NCBI RefSeq assembly: GCF_010993975.1
Contig: NZ_JAACZO010000006.1
Span: forward strand, 1 to 64,000
Direction: 5' to 3'
Length of the DNA: 64,000 bases
DNA from: Halomonas faecis
GTDB lineage: Bacteria > Pseudomonadota > Gammaproteobacteria > Pseudomonadales > Halomonadaceae
The position numbers and the translations under genes are program-made. Position 1 is the first letter of the stretch, and every line of letters begins with the position of its first letter. This document shows positions 1 through 7,893 of this stretch, piece by piece. Below the pieces are notes generated by a model that saw only the letters and a program-made list of their open reading frames with translations, ran no database searches and had not been told where the DNA came from.

Positions 1-64
1 TCACCAGGCTCACCGCATCCGCCTTGAATTCATCGGAAAACCGACGTCGAGTCTTCTTGGTCAT
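1..64 (-). CDS. IS3-family transposase OrfA, N-terminal fragment
   Basis: The visible 21 residues (MTKKTRRRFSDEFKADAVSL and onward) match the start of IS3-family OrfA proteins, small helix-turn-helix proteins that bind the IS ends and are fused to the DDE recombinase OrfB by programmed frameshifting. The ATG at 64-62 is preceded by GGAGGTG eight bases upstream. The gene is cut by the window edge, so whether the transposase is intact cannot be judged. Confidence 0.75.
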   Translation of the reverse strand, partial: MTKKTRRRFSDEFKADAVSLV

Positions 65-127
65 GAACACCTCCACTGCCTCCATTATGAGGCTTATCGG
101 GGTGTCCGCTCCAATTGGACCACTTCA
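1..127 (-). mobile_element. End of an IS3-family insertion sequence
   Basis: Read on the minus strand, the sequence from 127 downward begins TGAAGTGGTCCAATTGGAGC, a left terminal inverted repeat of the IS3-family type beginning with TGA. A Shine-Dalgarno GGAGG and the start of orfA follow. The element continues off the left edge, so only its first 127 bases are present. It abuts a truncated LysR gene, so its insertion (or a later deletion beside it) removed the 5' part of that gene. The family call rests on the terminal repeat plus the OrfA N-terminus; the subgroup cannot be set from this much sequence. Confidence 0.8.
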
Positions 128-361
128 GCGCGCTTTGAGATGGCAAAGAGCATATCAGAGACACTCGGCCAATTGTCGTTCGTACGTGAGGCATGCCAGG
201 TGCGACTCACCCCGGAGGATGAGTTGCTCTTGAACCATGGGAGGCGGCTGCTACGGCTCAACGAGGAGGCGGTGACCCAGTTTCTGACTCCCTCGCTGGA
301 GGAGCGGGTCAGCCTCGGCACCACCGACGACGTGGGTAGGCGCATTCTTCCCGGCGTACTG
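128..361 (+). pseudogene. LysR-family regulator remnant
   Basis: From the IS boundary at 127 an open frame encodes what looks like the end of a LysR winged helix and the beginning of its linker and effector domain: a segment resembling 'LGQ-LFVRE--QVRLTP' (around 155-215), then a long helix with LLNHGRRLLRLNEEAV, then RVSLGTTDD and ILPGVL, the usual opening of the LysR substrate-binding domain. The helix-turn-helix start is missing on the IS side. The frame loses similarity after about 361 and stops at 412, overlapping the end of the next gene. Both ends are therefore lost and the protein cannot work. An ATG exists at 140 but it is internal to the original gene. Confidence 0.65.
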
Positions 362-375
362 CATGGCCGATGGCC

Positions 376-1335
376 TCATCGGTTCATGTCCTCTCGCCAG
401 GCTTTCCAGTAGGTGCAAGCCGTTTTTCGCAACCGCCTCAACGGTCGACCGTCGATGCCCGCGAGCCCCAGGCCGATCAGTCCCATTCCGGCCAGGTGAC
501 GCCACTCGAGCCGCTCTCCCAGCACGAACGTCCCCAGCAAAATGGCACTGGCCGGAATCAGGAAGGTGACCAGCAGCAGGTTGGTCGCACCTGCGGATGC
601 CAGCAGGCGGAAGTAGATGAGGTACGCCAGCGCGGTAGAGAACAGCGCCAGGCCGAACACCGCCGACCAGGTTTCCAGCCCCGGCCAAGGCTGCTGCCAG
701 AAGCGTTCCACCGCCAAGGCCAAGGGCATCAGCACCAGCGCCGATGCCGTTACCTGCCCGCAGGCGGCGACCAGAGGCGAGCAACCCAGCGCACGGAAGC
801 GACGTCCGAACACTCCGGCAAAGGCATAGGAAAGGGCGCCGGCCAGCACCGCTAGCTGCGCCCATGCATGGCTGGGGCTACCCTCGTGAACCTCAGTGCC
901 CAGCATGTATGCCACACCGACGAAGCCGATTGCCACGCCCGCAAGTCGCCCCGGGGTGAAAGGCTCGTCGCGGGTCAGGAAGTGCGCCACCACGATGGTG
1001 AAGAAAGGCGTGGTGGCATTGAGGATCGATGCCAATCCACTGGTAATGTGCCCTTGCCCCCAAGCGATGAGCGTGAAAGGAATCATGTTGTTGAGCAGGC
1101 CCATGCCGAAGAAGGCTGCCCATAGTTCCCGGTCGCGTGGCATGCGCTGGCCCAGCAGGAGAATCAGGGCGTTCAGCGCCAGTGCCGCCAGTCCCACTCG
1201 CAGGGCCACGATGGTGAGCGGCCCCAGCTCCTCGACCGCCACCCCGACGAAGAAGAAGGAGCCGCCCCACAGCATCGACAGGGTCAGCAACAACGCCCAC
1301 TCCATGGGCCCCATGGTTCGATCGATCGTTTTCAT
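376..1335 (-). CDS. EamA/DMT-family transporter
   Basis: About 319 residues with ten hydrophobic segments in two EamA repeats (roughly residues 10-140 and 155-290), the layout of drug/metabolite exporters in the inner membrane. Typical signatures are LWGGSFFFVGVAV in the first helix and LIYFRLLASAGATNLLLVTF in the second repeat. The ATG at 1335 is preferred over the upstream GTG at 1344 because GGAG lies eight bases before it. The hydrophilic tail (about 30 residues after GIDGRP) runs into the remnant LysR region and may be a replaced C-terminus. Substrate unknown; amino acids or metabolites are typical for the family. Confidence 0.85.
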   Translation of the reverse strand: MKTIDRTMGPMEWALLLTLSMLWGGSFFFVGVAVEELGPLTIVALRVGLAALALNALILLLGQRMPRDRELWAAFFGMGLLNNMIPFTLIAWGQGHITSGLASILNATTPFFTIVVAHFLTRDEPFTPGRLAGVAIGFVGVAYMLGTEVHEGSPSHAWAQLAVLAGALSYAFAGVFGRRFRALGCSPLVAACGQVTASALVLMPLALAVERFWQQPWPGLETWSAVFGLALFSTALAYLIYFRLLASAGATNLLLVTFLIPASAILLGTFVLGERLEWRHLAGMGLIGLGLAGIDGRPLRRLRKTACTYWKAWREDMNR

Positions 1336-1748
1336 CGCTGCCACTCCGGTTGGGAAACGATGCCAACCTAGGGCAGCGGGGCGGCGAGGGAACTCCGCTT
1401 CTTGCGCTGGAAGTCGAGCGAAAGTGCGCGCGGCTCAGCGCCTTGCCTCGACCGTGATCGCTCGACAGTCATGTGGCGGCGGCTCGTCGGCGCGCGCCCG
1501 CGTGACTAGCTCACCGGTCTTCTCGGCTTGCAACGCTGAGTAAGAACGCCAGTTCAGGCGTGGCTGTCGCCATCATGGGAGGGAGCCGCGGGGTTAGATT
1601 GCAGAACCGTGTCCGATAGTGAGCTCCTCAGTGGATCGTCTAAGGCCTGAGGTCGGCTCCGAAATTTTACCGCAAGAATGTTCAAAACTCCCCGAAGAGG
1701 AGCTCGATATGATCAAGCCGCCACCCGTTAATTTCAGAGGTGACTGCG
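1336..1748. other. Intergenic stretch without a recognisable gene
   Basis: About 410 bases between a leftward and a rightward DMT transporter. The only open frames are short and have no recognisable product. Base composition falls toward AT near 1650-1750. It must contain two divergent promoters, but I could not identify convincing -35/-10 pairs. Confidence 0.5.
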
Positions 1749-2621
1749 ATGCTGAGGCTCGTGTTACCCGTCATCATCATCTGGGGCTGCAACTTTGCGG
1801 TGATGCGTATTGGCGTGCATGAGGTTGGTCCCTTCACGCTTGCAGCCTTGCGCTTTTTTATCGCCAGTGTGCCGTTGATCTTCTTCATCCGTCGACCGCG
1901 CGTCCCATTTATCTTTATCGTTGTTTACAGCATGACCTTCGGGTTCGGGCAGTTCGGGCTGCTTTTCGTCGCGATCTGGATGGGGCTTCCCTCCGGTATG
2001 GCCTCGCTTCTGGTTCAGTTACAAGTTGTATTCACGCCGCTCTTTGCCCTACTGGCTCTCGGACAGCGAATACCTTTGGCCACGGGAGTTGCCATCATCG
2101 TTAGTCTGTGCGGCCTGGGTTTTATTCTCTCCGAAAGCGGGGTGGCTGGTCCCGCCCCAATTATCCTCGGGGTTGCAGCAGCCATGTCCTGGGGTGCCTC
2201 GAACGTCGTCGTCGCTTGGGGATCGGTACATGGGCTGAACTACAACCCTGTATCCCTCGTCATATGGGCAAGTGCTTTTTTGCCGATTCCTTTCGGAATC
2301 ATGGCAGGAGTTTCCGGAGAGCTCTCTCAGGCTACGATTGCCGATTTATGGAGTGCCTTGCCACCTGCTATTTACCTCGGATTGATTGCCACGGTAATGG
2401 CTTACCATTTCTGGGTTAAGGCCATAGCGACCTATACAGCGACGGCTGTCGCTCCGTTTTCCTTGTTGATTCCGATTATTGGTATTTATCTAGGAAACGT
2501 GCTCTTTGATGAAGCACTGGGTGTTGCGAGAATGACTGGAAGCGCGTTGATCATAGTCGGCATCGTGATACATATGGCAGGAGTGAGAGTGCGGTTGATG
2601 CGCGAGAGTGGCTCTGCATAG
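1749..2621 (+). CDS. EamA/DMT-family transporter, low-GC
   Basis: About 290 residues with ten predicted membrane helices in two EamA repeats; WGCNFAVMRIGVHEVGPFTLAALRF is described here only by its key W-N-F/P-R pattern at residues 14-40, and the second repeat opens at about residue 145 with MSWGASNVVVAWGS. It resembles the YdcZ/EamA amino-acid-metabolite exporter type. The ATG at 1749 is preceded by AGAGG eight bases upstream, better than the GTG at 1740. Codon use and base composition are more AT-rich than in the flanking genes, a trait shared with the convergent AraC gene, so the pair may have arrived together. Substrate unknown. Confidence 0.82.
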   Translation: MLRLVLPVIIIWGCNFAVMRIGVHEVGPFTLAALRFFIASVPLIFFIRRPRVPFIFIVVYSMTFGFGQFGLLFVAIWMGLPSGMASLLVQLQVVFTPLFALLALGQRIPLATGVAIIVSLCGLGFILSESGVAGPAPIILGVAAAMSWGASNVVVAWGSVHGLNYNPVSLVIWASAFLPIPFGIMAGVSGELSQATIADLWSALPPAIYLGLIATVMAYHFWVKAIATYTATAVAPFSLLIPIIGIYLGNVLFDEALGVARMTGSALIIVGIVIHMAGVRVRLMRESGSA

Positions 2622-2632
2622 GGCCGCCTGTT

Positions 2633-3502
2633 TCAGTGAGAACTTTGGATCAGCCTTCGGTAGACGGCGGGGGTCGTTCCGGTTGCCTTTCGGAAGGTTC
2701 GAGTAAAGTGGCTCTGGTCAGAAAAGCCGCACCGGACGGCGATGTCAGAAATCGGGTAGTGGCCAGATAGAAGGTCTTCGGCTTTTCGTATTCTTCGATA
2801 GAAGACCCAGCGAGAAGGGCTTGTTGCGAAACTTTTCAAGAACATCTTCTGAAAATGGAACTCGCTGAGCCCTGCGATGCTTGCCAACTTTTCCAGGGTT
2901 AGGCTTTCGTCGAGGTTATCATCGATGAAATGCCGAATTCGGCGGGATATATAGGGGCTCAGCCCCCCAGTTAGGTGGAGGTCGCGACAGGGCTTGCTAA
3001 TTCCGATAATCTCTCCGAAGAGGTCGGATAGAGCACATTCCACGGCTAGACGATCATCGGATGACCATGCGGCGAAAATACTGTCGAATGCATATCGAAC
3101 TCTCGGGTACTCACCATAGGTGATCTCTGGAATATCACAAAGACGTGCATCCCTGTCGGTGATTTCCACATAGCGTCGGCGCAGCTCGCTATCCTCGACA
3201 TGGATATGAAGAAACTTCAAGGGGCTACCGTGACCCCACTCGGAATCAGCGCCTTCTGGGATGAGGCAGATCTTACCCGGCCCTCCAGCACAAGAGTGCA
3301 CTCCCTTGCGCACACTTCTGTGACCCCCGCTCAGGTAATAGCTGAAGGTATGCCCTTTTGGGGATGAGTAGGTAATGTCACGCCCAGAGTTGTGCCATAG
3401 CGATATTCTAACCCCATATCTTGCCTCGAGGTAGGACAGTCGGGATACCGCTTCCGCCTGTGATAGAAAATCCTGTGGCGTCATCGCTGAAGAAGGAGAC
3501 AT
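2633..3502 (-). CDS. AraC-family transcriptional regulator
   Basis: 289 residues. The N-terminal part (about 1-165) looks like a cupin-type sensing domain with PEGADSEWGHG; the C-terminal 100 residues hold two helix-turn-helix units, LEKLASIAGLSEFHFQKMF and ISDIAVRCGFSDQSHFTRTF, ending in the usual FRKATGTTPAVYRR. It faces the EamA gene across 11 bases and shares its lower GC content, so it may regulate that exporter although they converge. No clear Shine-Dalgarno is seen before 3502; an internal ATG at 3484 is an alternative start. Confidence 0.85.
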   Translation of the reverse strand: MSPSSAMTPQDFLSQAEAVSRLSYLEARYGVRISLWHNSGRDITYSSPKGHTFSYYLSGGHRSVRKGVHSCAGGPGKICLIPEGADSEWGHGSPLKFLHIHVEDSELRRRYVEITDRDARLCDIPEITYGEYPRVRYAFDSIFAAWSSDDRLAVECALSDLFGEIIGISKPCRDLHLTGGLSPYISRRIRHFIDDNLDESLTLEKLASIAGLSEFHFQKMFLKSFATSPSRWVFYRRIRKAEDLLSGHYPISDIAVRCGFSDQSHFTRTFRKATGTTPAVYRRLIQSSH

Positions 3503-3671
3503 GGAGCTGTTTGCCAGCCGAGTCGTCGGGATGGGTGTCGAAGTCAGTCCTAGTGACGAGTCTTATCGTATTTAGCTCTCTTTGCAATCGATTATTGGTC
3601 TTGAATGAGAGTAGGTGAATACCATCTGGCCAATCAAGTGGCAGTCGGAGTTGGGCCACGGCAAGGCATTG

Positions 3672-3718
3672 TTGACATGGTTGCTTTAGGAAGCTAAATA
3701 TGTGCTTTAGGCAACCAT
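3672..3718 (+). promoter_or_regulatory. Sigma-70-type promoter overlapped by a palindromic operator
   Basis: TTGACA (3672-3677) and TAAATA (3695-3700) are separated by 17 bases, a near-consensus promoter. An interrupted palindrome ATGGTTGC (3677-3684) ... GCAACCAT (3711-3718) brackets the -10 region, and TGCTTTAGG is repeated in the interval. The position, just before a MarR-type gene, suggests the protein represses its own promoter here. Confidence 0.65.
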
Positions 3719-3733
3719 TAACAAGGCTCCCTC

Positions 3734-4657
3734 ATGAGCGCAGAACGCCACCTCGAAGAGCGCGCCGGCACGGTACGCAGCTTCAACCGCTTCTACACAC
3801 GCCGGATCGGCGTGCTGCACGAGCACCTCCTGGATAGCCCCTTCTCGCTGACCGAGGTCCGCATCCTGTATGAATTGGCGCATAGACCGATGCTGACCAG
3901 TTCGGACATCTGCCGGGAACTGGGCCTCAATGCGGGCTATGTGAGCCGCGTGCTCAAAGGTTTCGAGAGGAAAGGTCTCATCATCAGGACTCCCTCGCCC
4001 TCCGACCGGCGGGCTTCGCAACTGCAATTGACCGATCATGGTCGGGCGACTTACGGGCCGCTGAATGAGGCGTCGCAGCGTGAAGTCGTAGCCATGCTGG
4101 AAGATCTCTCGGAACTTGAGCAGCAGCGGCTGATCGAGGCGATGGGCCAGATCGAAAGCCTGCTCGGCGAAGCGGATTCGAGCTATCTGTTGCGTGATCC
4201 GCGGCCGGGCGACATGGGGTGGATCGTCCATCGGCAGGCCGTGCTCTATGCCCAAGAGTATGGTTGGAACACGGAGTATGAGGCGCTGATCGCCGAGATC
4301 GTCGCCAAGTACCTGCGCGATTTCGACCCGCGTTGGGAGCGGTGCTGGATCGCCGAAAAGCAGGGAAACGTCGTTGGGTCGGTGTTCGTCGTCCGCGAAG
4401 ACGAAGCGACCGCAAAGCTGCGGTTGCTCTACGTCGACCCGTGTGCTCGTGGCCTTGGAATAGGGCGTCGCCTAGTGGATGAATGCCTGAGATTCGCCCG
4501 CCATGCCGGTTATCGGCAAATGGTTCTGTGGACCAACAGCGTGCTCACCGATGCACGCAGAATCTATGAACGAGCGGGTTTCGAGTTGGTGGAGGAAACG
4601 CCGCATCACAGCTTCGGTAAGGATCTCGTGGGCCAGGTCTGGTCCCGTCAGCTGTAG
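3734..4657 (+). CDS. MarR-GNAT fusion: regulator with acetyltransferase domain
   Basis: 307 residues. Residues about 1-145 form a MarR winged helix (LTEVRILYELAHRP, SDICRELGLNAGYVSRVLKG, DRRASQLQLTDHGRA). Residues about 155-305 are a GNAT N-acetyltransferase: the acetyl-CoA pyrophosphate loop is seen in RGLGIGRRLVDECL and the last strand in IYERAGFELVEE. Such two-domain proteins are a recognised family; the acceptor of the acetyl group is generally unknown. The start at 3734 lies just after a promoter overlapped by a palindrome, so autoregulation is likely. It is transcribed alone; the next gene begins 50 bases downstream with its own promoter. Confidence 0.88.
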   Translation: MSAERHLEERAGTVRSFNRFYTRRIGVLHEHLLDSPFSLTEVRILYELAHRPMLTSSDICRELGLNAGYVSRVLKGFERKGLIIRTPSPSDRRASQLQLTDHGRATYGPLNEASQREVVAMLEDLSELEQQRLIEAMGQIESLLGEADSSYLLRDPRPGDMGWIVHRQAVLYAQEYGWNTEYEALIAEIVAKYLRDFDPRWERCWIAEKQGNVVGSVFVVREDEATAKLRLLYVDPCARGLGIGRRLVDECLRFARHAGYRQMVLWTNSVLTDARRIYERAGFELVEETPHHSFGKDLVGQVWSRQL

Positions 4658-4671
4658 TTGATTGGCCTATC

Positions 4672-4699
4672 TTGACGCCTCGATCATCGAGGTATAGGT
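4672..4699 (+). promoter_or_regulatory. PadR promoter with operator between -35 and -10
   Basis: TTGACG (4672-4677) and TATAGG (4694-4699) flank a perfect 15-base palindrome, CCTCGATCATCGAGG (4678-4692), which fills the spacer. A matching palindrome lies before the MFS gene at 5168-5182. The predicted transcription start falls almost on the ATG at 4708, so the padR message may be leaderless. Confidence 0.65.
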
Positions 4700-4707
4700 T
4701 TCCTGGC

Positions 4708-5139
4708 ATGACCCAGACGAAAAGCGAACCGGCCGCGGGCCGCAAGATCCCTGACTACAGCGATGCTTCCTACTGGCGCGGCACCATCAAGATGTCGCTG
4801 TCGAAGTTCTTCGTGCTCAGTGTGCTGCACCGCAAGCCGATGCACGGCTACGAGGTGGTGCAGGCGGTGGAGAAGAGCACCCATGGATGCTGCAGTCCGT
4901 CGGAAGGTACGGTTTACCCGATGCTCAACGAGTTCGAGGCGGGAGGCTACCTGAGTTCGAGCGTCGAGGTGGTGCAGGGGCGCTCGCGCAAGGTCTACGC
5001 GCTGACCGACAAGGGGCGGGAGGCATTTCAGGTGGCGGTGGACGCCTGGCTGGAAGCCACGAACTGCATCCTCGAGGGGCAACGGATGGCGGGCGGTGCG
5101 GCGGCAACTCGGGTGACTCAGGAGGAGCGGGGAGGATGA
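4708..5139 (+). CDS. PadR-family regulator with three cysteines, candidate arsenical sensor
   Basis: 143 residues. The PadR winged helix spans about residues 30-110 (LSKFFVLSVLHRKPMHGYEV, EGTVYPMLNEFEAGGYL, YALTDKGREAF), followed by a short C-terminal helix. It contains three cysteines only: a vicinal pair C61-C62 at the start of the recognition helix and C120 in the C-terminal helix. It precedes an MFS exporter and arsH, which in other bacteria are controlled by an ArsR repressor binding As(III) through three thiolates. A role as thiol-based sensor of trivalent arsenicals is inferred from this. The ATG at 4708 lacks a Shine-Dalgarno; the frame is also open upstream to 4672 but that would include the operator. 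Confidence 0.8.
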   Translation: MTQTKSEPAAGRKIPDYSDASYWRGTIKMSLSKFFVLSVLHRKPMHGYEVVQAVEKSTHGCCSPSEGTVYPMLNEFEAGGYLSSSVEVVQGRSRKVYALTDKGREAFQVAVDAWLEATNCILEGQRMAGGAAATRVTQEERGG

Positions 5140-5167
5140 ACATCGGAAGTTTTTTCACGCCCCCATG

Positions 5168-5182
5168 CCTCGTTGATCGAGG
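5168..5182. promoter_or_regulatory. Second PadR operator, before the MFS gene
   Basis: CCTCGTTGATCGAGG matches the palindrome at 4678-4692 in both five-base arms and in 13 of 15 positions overall, and both copies are followed by TAT. Its GAGG is also the likely Shine-Dalgarno of the MFS gene, seven bases before its ATG, so a bound regulator would sit on the translation start region. Confidence 0.6.
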
Positions 5183-5188
5183 TATCAA

Positions 5189-6352
5189 ATGAACGCCCGC
5201 CCCCGCGTGGTGCTCGCCCTGGGCGCTTCCCAGACCCTGGCCTGGGGCTCGACCTACTATCTGCCGGCCATCCTCGCCGTGCCCATGGCGCGGGATCTCG
5301 GCCTTTCCGCCGGCACGGTGTTTGCGGCGTTCTCCTCGGCTCTGGTGGTGTCGGCGATTCTGGGGCCGGCGGTAGGGCGGCGTATCGACCGCTTCGGTGG
5401 GCGCGATGTGCTGACGGTATCGAGCCTGGTATTCGCTCTGGGCCTGCTGCTGCTGGGGCTGGCCGCCGGGCCCTTGATGCTGTGGATAGGGTGGCTGGTG
5501 ATCGGCATCGGCATGGGCATGGGGCTTTACGAATCGGCCTTCTCGACCCTGACCGGGCTCTACGGTCGCGAGGCGCGCGGCCCCATCACTGGCATCACCC
5601 TGCTGGCGGGCTTCGCCAGTACCGTGTGCTGGCCGATCACCGGTTGGCTCGACGCCGAGTTCGGCTGGCAGAACGCCTGCTTCACCTGGGCGGCGGCACA
5701 TCTGCTGCTGGGCCTGCCGCTCAACCGCCTGCTGATTCCCTTCGGCATCCAGCCGCCTGTGACCCATGCCGAGCCAGCGCCGGGCGAATCGAATTCGACC
5801 TGGCTGCCCATGGCGCTGTTGGCCTTCGTCTTTGCCGTGACTTGGTTCATCAGTACCGGCATGGCAGCGCACCTGCCATGGCTGTTGCAGATCGCGGGCT
5901 TGACGCCGGCCGGCGCCATTGCCGCCGCGGCGCTGGTGGGGCCGGCTCAGGTCGCGGCGCGCTTGCTCGAGTTCTCGCTGCTGCAGCGCTTTCATCCGCT
6001 GCTCTCGGCGAAACTGGCGGTGGTGGCTCACCCCATCGGGGCGCTCGGCGTGATGACGCTGGGGGCACCGCTGGCCACGCTGTTCGTGCTGCTGCACGGC
6101 GCCGGCAACGGCATTCTCACCATCGCCAAGGGCACGCTGCCGCTGGCCATCTTCGGTCCTCACGGCTATGGCCTGCGCCAGGGCGTGCTGATGGTGCCGG
6201 CACGCTTCGGCCAGGCACTGGCACCGCTGGCTTTCGCTCTGCTGATCGAGCGTTTTGGCACCCAGGCACTGCTGTTTTCCTCTGCCCTGGGGCTCTTGGC
6301 CGTGGTGGCGCTGCTCGTTCTGCAAACCCACGCCCTGAAGGAGGCGACATGA
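5189..6352 (+). CDS. MFS exporter, probable arsenical efflux (ArsK-like)
   Basis: 387 residues with twelve hydrophobic segments and the MFS loop motif [12 protein letters not shown] after helix 2 (about residues 64-75). It sits between a PadR regulator and arsH and overlaps arsH by four bases (ATGA), so the two are translationally coupled. MFS proteins in ars operons (ArsK, ArsP-independent types) export trivalent inorganic or methylated arsenicals; that function is inferred here from context only. The ATG at 5189 follows GAGG by seven bases. Non-arsenical substrates remain possible. Confidence 0.75.
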   Translation: MNARPRVVLALGASQTLAWGSTYYLPAILAVPMARDLGLSAGTVFAAFSSALVVSAILGPAVGRRIDRFGGRDVLTVSSLVFALGLLLLGLAAGPLMLWIGWLVIGIGMGMGLYESAFSTLTGLYGREARGPITGITLLAGFASTVCWPITGWLDAEFGWQNACFTWAAAHLLLGLPLNRLLIPFGIQPPVTHAEPAPGESNSTWLPMALLAFVFAVTWFISTGMAAHLPWLLQIAGLTPAGAIAAAALVGPAQVAARLLEFSLLQRFHPLLSAKLAVVAHPIGALGVMTLGAPLATLFVLLHGAGNGILTIAKGTLPLAIFGPHGYGLRQGVLMVPARFGQALAPLAFALLIERFGTQALLFSSALGLLAVVALLVLQTHALKEAT

Positions 6353-7095
6353 GGCTTCGCACGCTGTACGACCCTGACCATCTGCCGGCCCTCGACGAGC
6401 GCTTCGCTCTCCGGCAGCCCAGCCAGGGCTTGCCCGATCCCCTGGGCCATCCGCCACGCATCCTGCTGCTCTACGGTTCGCTGCGCGAGCGATCCTATTC
6501 GCGCCTGGCGGTGGAGGAGGCGGCGCGGCTGCTGCGCCATTTCGGCGCCGAGACGCGCATCTTCGATCCTTCCGACCTGCCGCTGCCGGACCAGGTGCCG
6601 GGCGACGATCACCCGGCGGTAAGGGAGCTGCGCGAGCTGGCCATCTGGTCCGAAGGTCAGGTGTGGTGCAGCCCCGAACGTCATGGCCAGATCACCGGCG
6701 TGATGAAAACCCAGATCGATCATCTGCCGCTGAGCCTGGGCGCGGTGCGGCCCACCCAAGGACGAACGCTGGCGGTGATGCAGGTCAGCGGGGGCTCGCA
6801 ATCGTTCAATGCGGTGAATACCCTGCGTCTACTCGGTCGCTGGATGCGCATGGTCACCATCCCCAACCAGTCCAGCGTGCCCAAGGCATATCAGGAGTTC
6901 GACGAAGCCGGGCGCATGCGTCCCTCGCCGCTCTACGACCGTATCGTCGACGTGATGGAGGAACTGGTTCGCTTCACCCTGCTGCTGCGGCCTCACGCCG
7001 AGACGCTAACCGACCGCTACTCGGAGCGCCGCGAGGCGGCCGGCGCCAAGGCCGACCCGGTGACGGACAAGGCGGCAGTGGGCCAAACGGCTTGA
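6349..7095 (+). CDS. arsH: ArsH, NADPH-dependent FMN oxidoreductase for organoarsenicals
   Basis: 248 residues with the flavodoxin-like FMN site [10 protein letters not shown] (residues 43-52) and the strongly conserved ArsH blocks [39 protein letters not shown] and [16 protein letters not shown]. ArsH oxidises trivalent methyl and aromatic arsenicals to less toxic pentavalent forms, using NADPH and FMN in the cytoplasm. It overlaps the upstream MFS stop codon (ATGA). The C-terminal 25 residues after [10 protein letters not shown] are variable. Together with the MFS exporter and PadR regulator it suggests resistance to methylated or aromatic arsenicals rather than to arsenate alone, since no arsC or arsB is nearby. 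Confidence 0.92.
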   Translation: MRLRTLYDPDHLPALDERFALRQPSQGLPDPLGHPPRILLLYGSLRERSYSRLAVEEAARLLRHFGAETRIFDPSDLPLPDQVPGDDHPAVRELRELAIWSEGQVWCSPERHGQITGVMKTQIDHLPLSLGAVRPTQGRTLAVMQVSGGSQSFNAVNTLRLLGRWMRMVTIPNQSSVPKAYQEFDEAGRMRPSPLYDRIVDVMEELVRFTLLLRPHAETLTDRYSERREAAGAKADPVTDKAAVGQTA

Positions 7096-7190
7096 CGGTG
7101 GGATGAGGCCCCTCGCAATCGGCCAACAACCCACTCTTCCTTGTCGTGGCCGACCGTCCAGGCGGCGACTCGAATCGAAGGAGAACTGAC

Positions 7191-7649
7191 ATGTACCTAT
7201 CGGCGCAGGATATCGAAGCCCTGGAGGGCGTGAGAAAGACGCATTTCCTCAATGCCCAGGCCGTGCGCATCAACAAGTCGCTGGGGGATGCCGTGGGCAT
7301 GACCCAGCTCGGGATTCACCAGATCAGCGTGCCACCCGGCCACTTTTCCACCGAGTTCCACTGCCATCGCTACGAGGAGGAAGCCATCTACGTGCTCTCG
7401 GGAACCGGCGTGGCAACGCTGGGCGAGTGCAAACAGTCGGTAGGCCCCGGCGACTTCATCGGCTGTCCCACCAATGGCGTGGCCCATGAAATGTACAACG
7501 ATGGCGATGAGCCGCTGGTATGCCTGGTGGTGGGGCAGCGGCTGGCCCAGGATGTTTCCGACTACCCCCGCCTGGGGAAGCGGCTGTATCGCAACAGCGG
7601 CGAATGGAGCCTAGTCGATCACGATGCCATCGAGCACGTGAAGCGTTAG
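7191..7649 (+). CDS. Cupin-domain protein
   Basis: 152 residues forming one cupin barrel. Metal-binding motif 1 is visible in HCHRYEEEAIYVLSGTGVA (about residues 56-75) and motif 2 in PGDFIGCPTNGVAHEMYN (about 87-104). Residues after 110 form a short tail. The ATG at 7191 follows GAAGGAGA by six bases. It lies 95 bases after arsH and may be read with that operon or alone. Single-domain cupins of this type have varied roles (isomerases, dioxygenases, sensors); nothing here decides which. Confidence 0.8.
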   Translation: MYLSAQDIEALEGVRKTHFLNAQAVRINKSLGDAVGMTQLGIHQISVPPGHFSTEFHCHRYEEEAIYVLSGTGVATLGECKQSVGPGDFIGCPTNGVAHEMYNDGDEPLVCLVVGQRLAQDVSDYPRLGKRLYRNSGEWSLVDHDAIEHVKR

Positions 7650-7652
7650 CTT

Positions 7653-7676
7653 CCCGGTAAGTAAGGGCTTACCGGG
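7653..7676 (+). terminator. Hairpin after the cupin gene
   Basis: A perfect nine-base stem, CCCGGTAAG / CTTACCGGG, with a six-base loop begins three bases after the cupin stop codon. There is no T run, so if it ends transcription it would need help; it may instead protect the 3' end. Confidence 0.45.
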
Positions 7677-7893
7677 GCGCTGGTCGCTGTCTGCAGGGTA
7701 GCAGGGGCTCGGGCGGATGTTGAAAACGCTCACTCCGCTTCTTGCCGCCGAATCGAAAAGACCGGCAATGCTATGCTGCGACTGTTGCGCAGAGTCGGGT
7801 TCGTTTCGAAAGCAAGTAACGGAGTGTGCCAGGCGGGTCCAGGGCTCATCCTGAACTCATGGAGAACGTCGAAGCCACTGCAGGGGGCCCGCC

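Noticed and set aside
3408..3659. 83-codon minus-strand open frame overlapping the AraC start
   Set aside because: No similarity to any family I recognise, no Shine-Dalgarno, and it overlaps the well-supported AraC gene in another frame.
5173..6348. N-terminal extension of arsH by 390 codons in the same frame
   Set aside because: The extension is an out-of-frame reading of the MFS gene; the arsH ATG at 6349 with ATGA coupling gives the normal family length.
4925..6457. Long minus-strand open frame opposite the MFS gene
   Set aside because: Low-complexity Gln/Arg/Gly-rich translation, no start signal, and the plus strand holds a clear MFS exporter.
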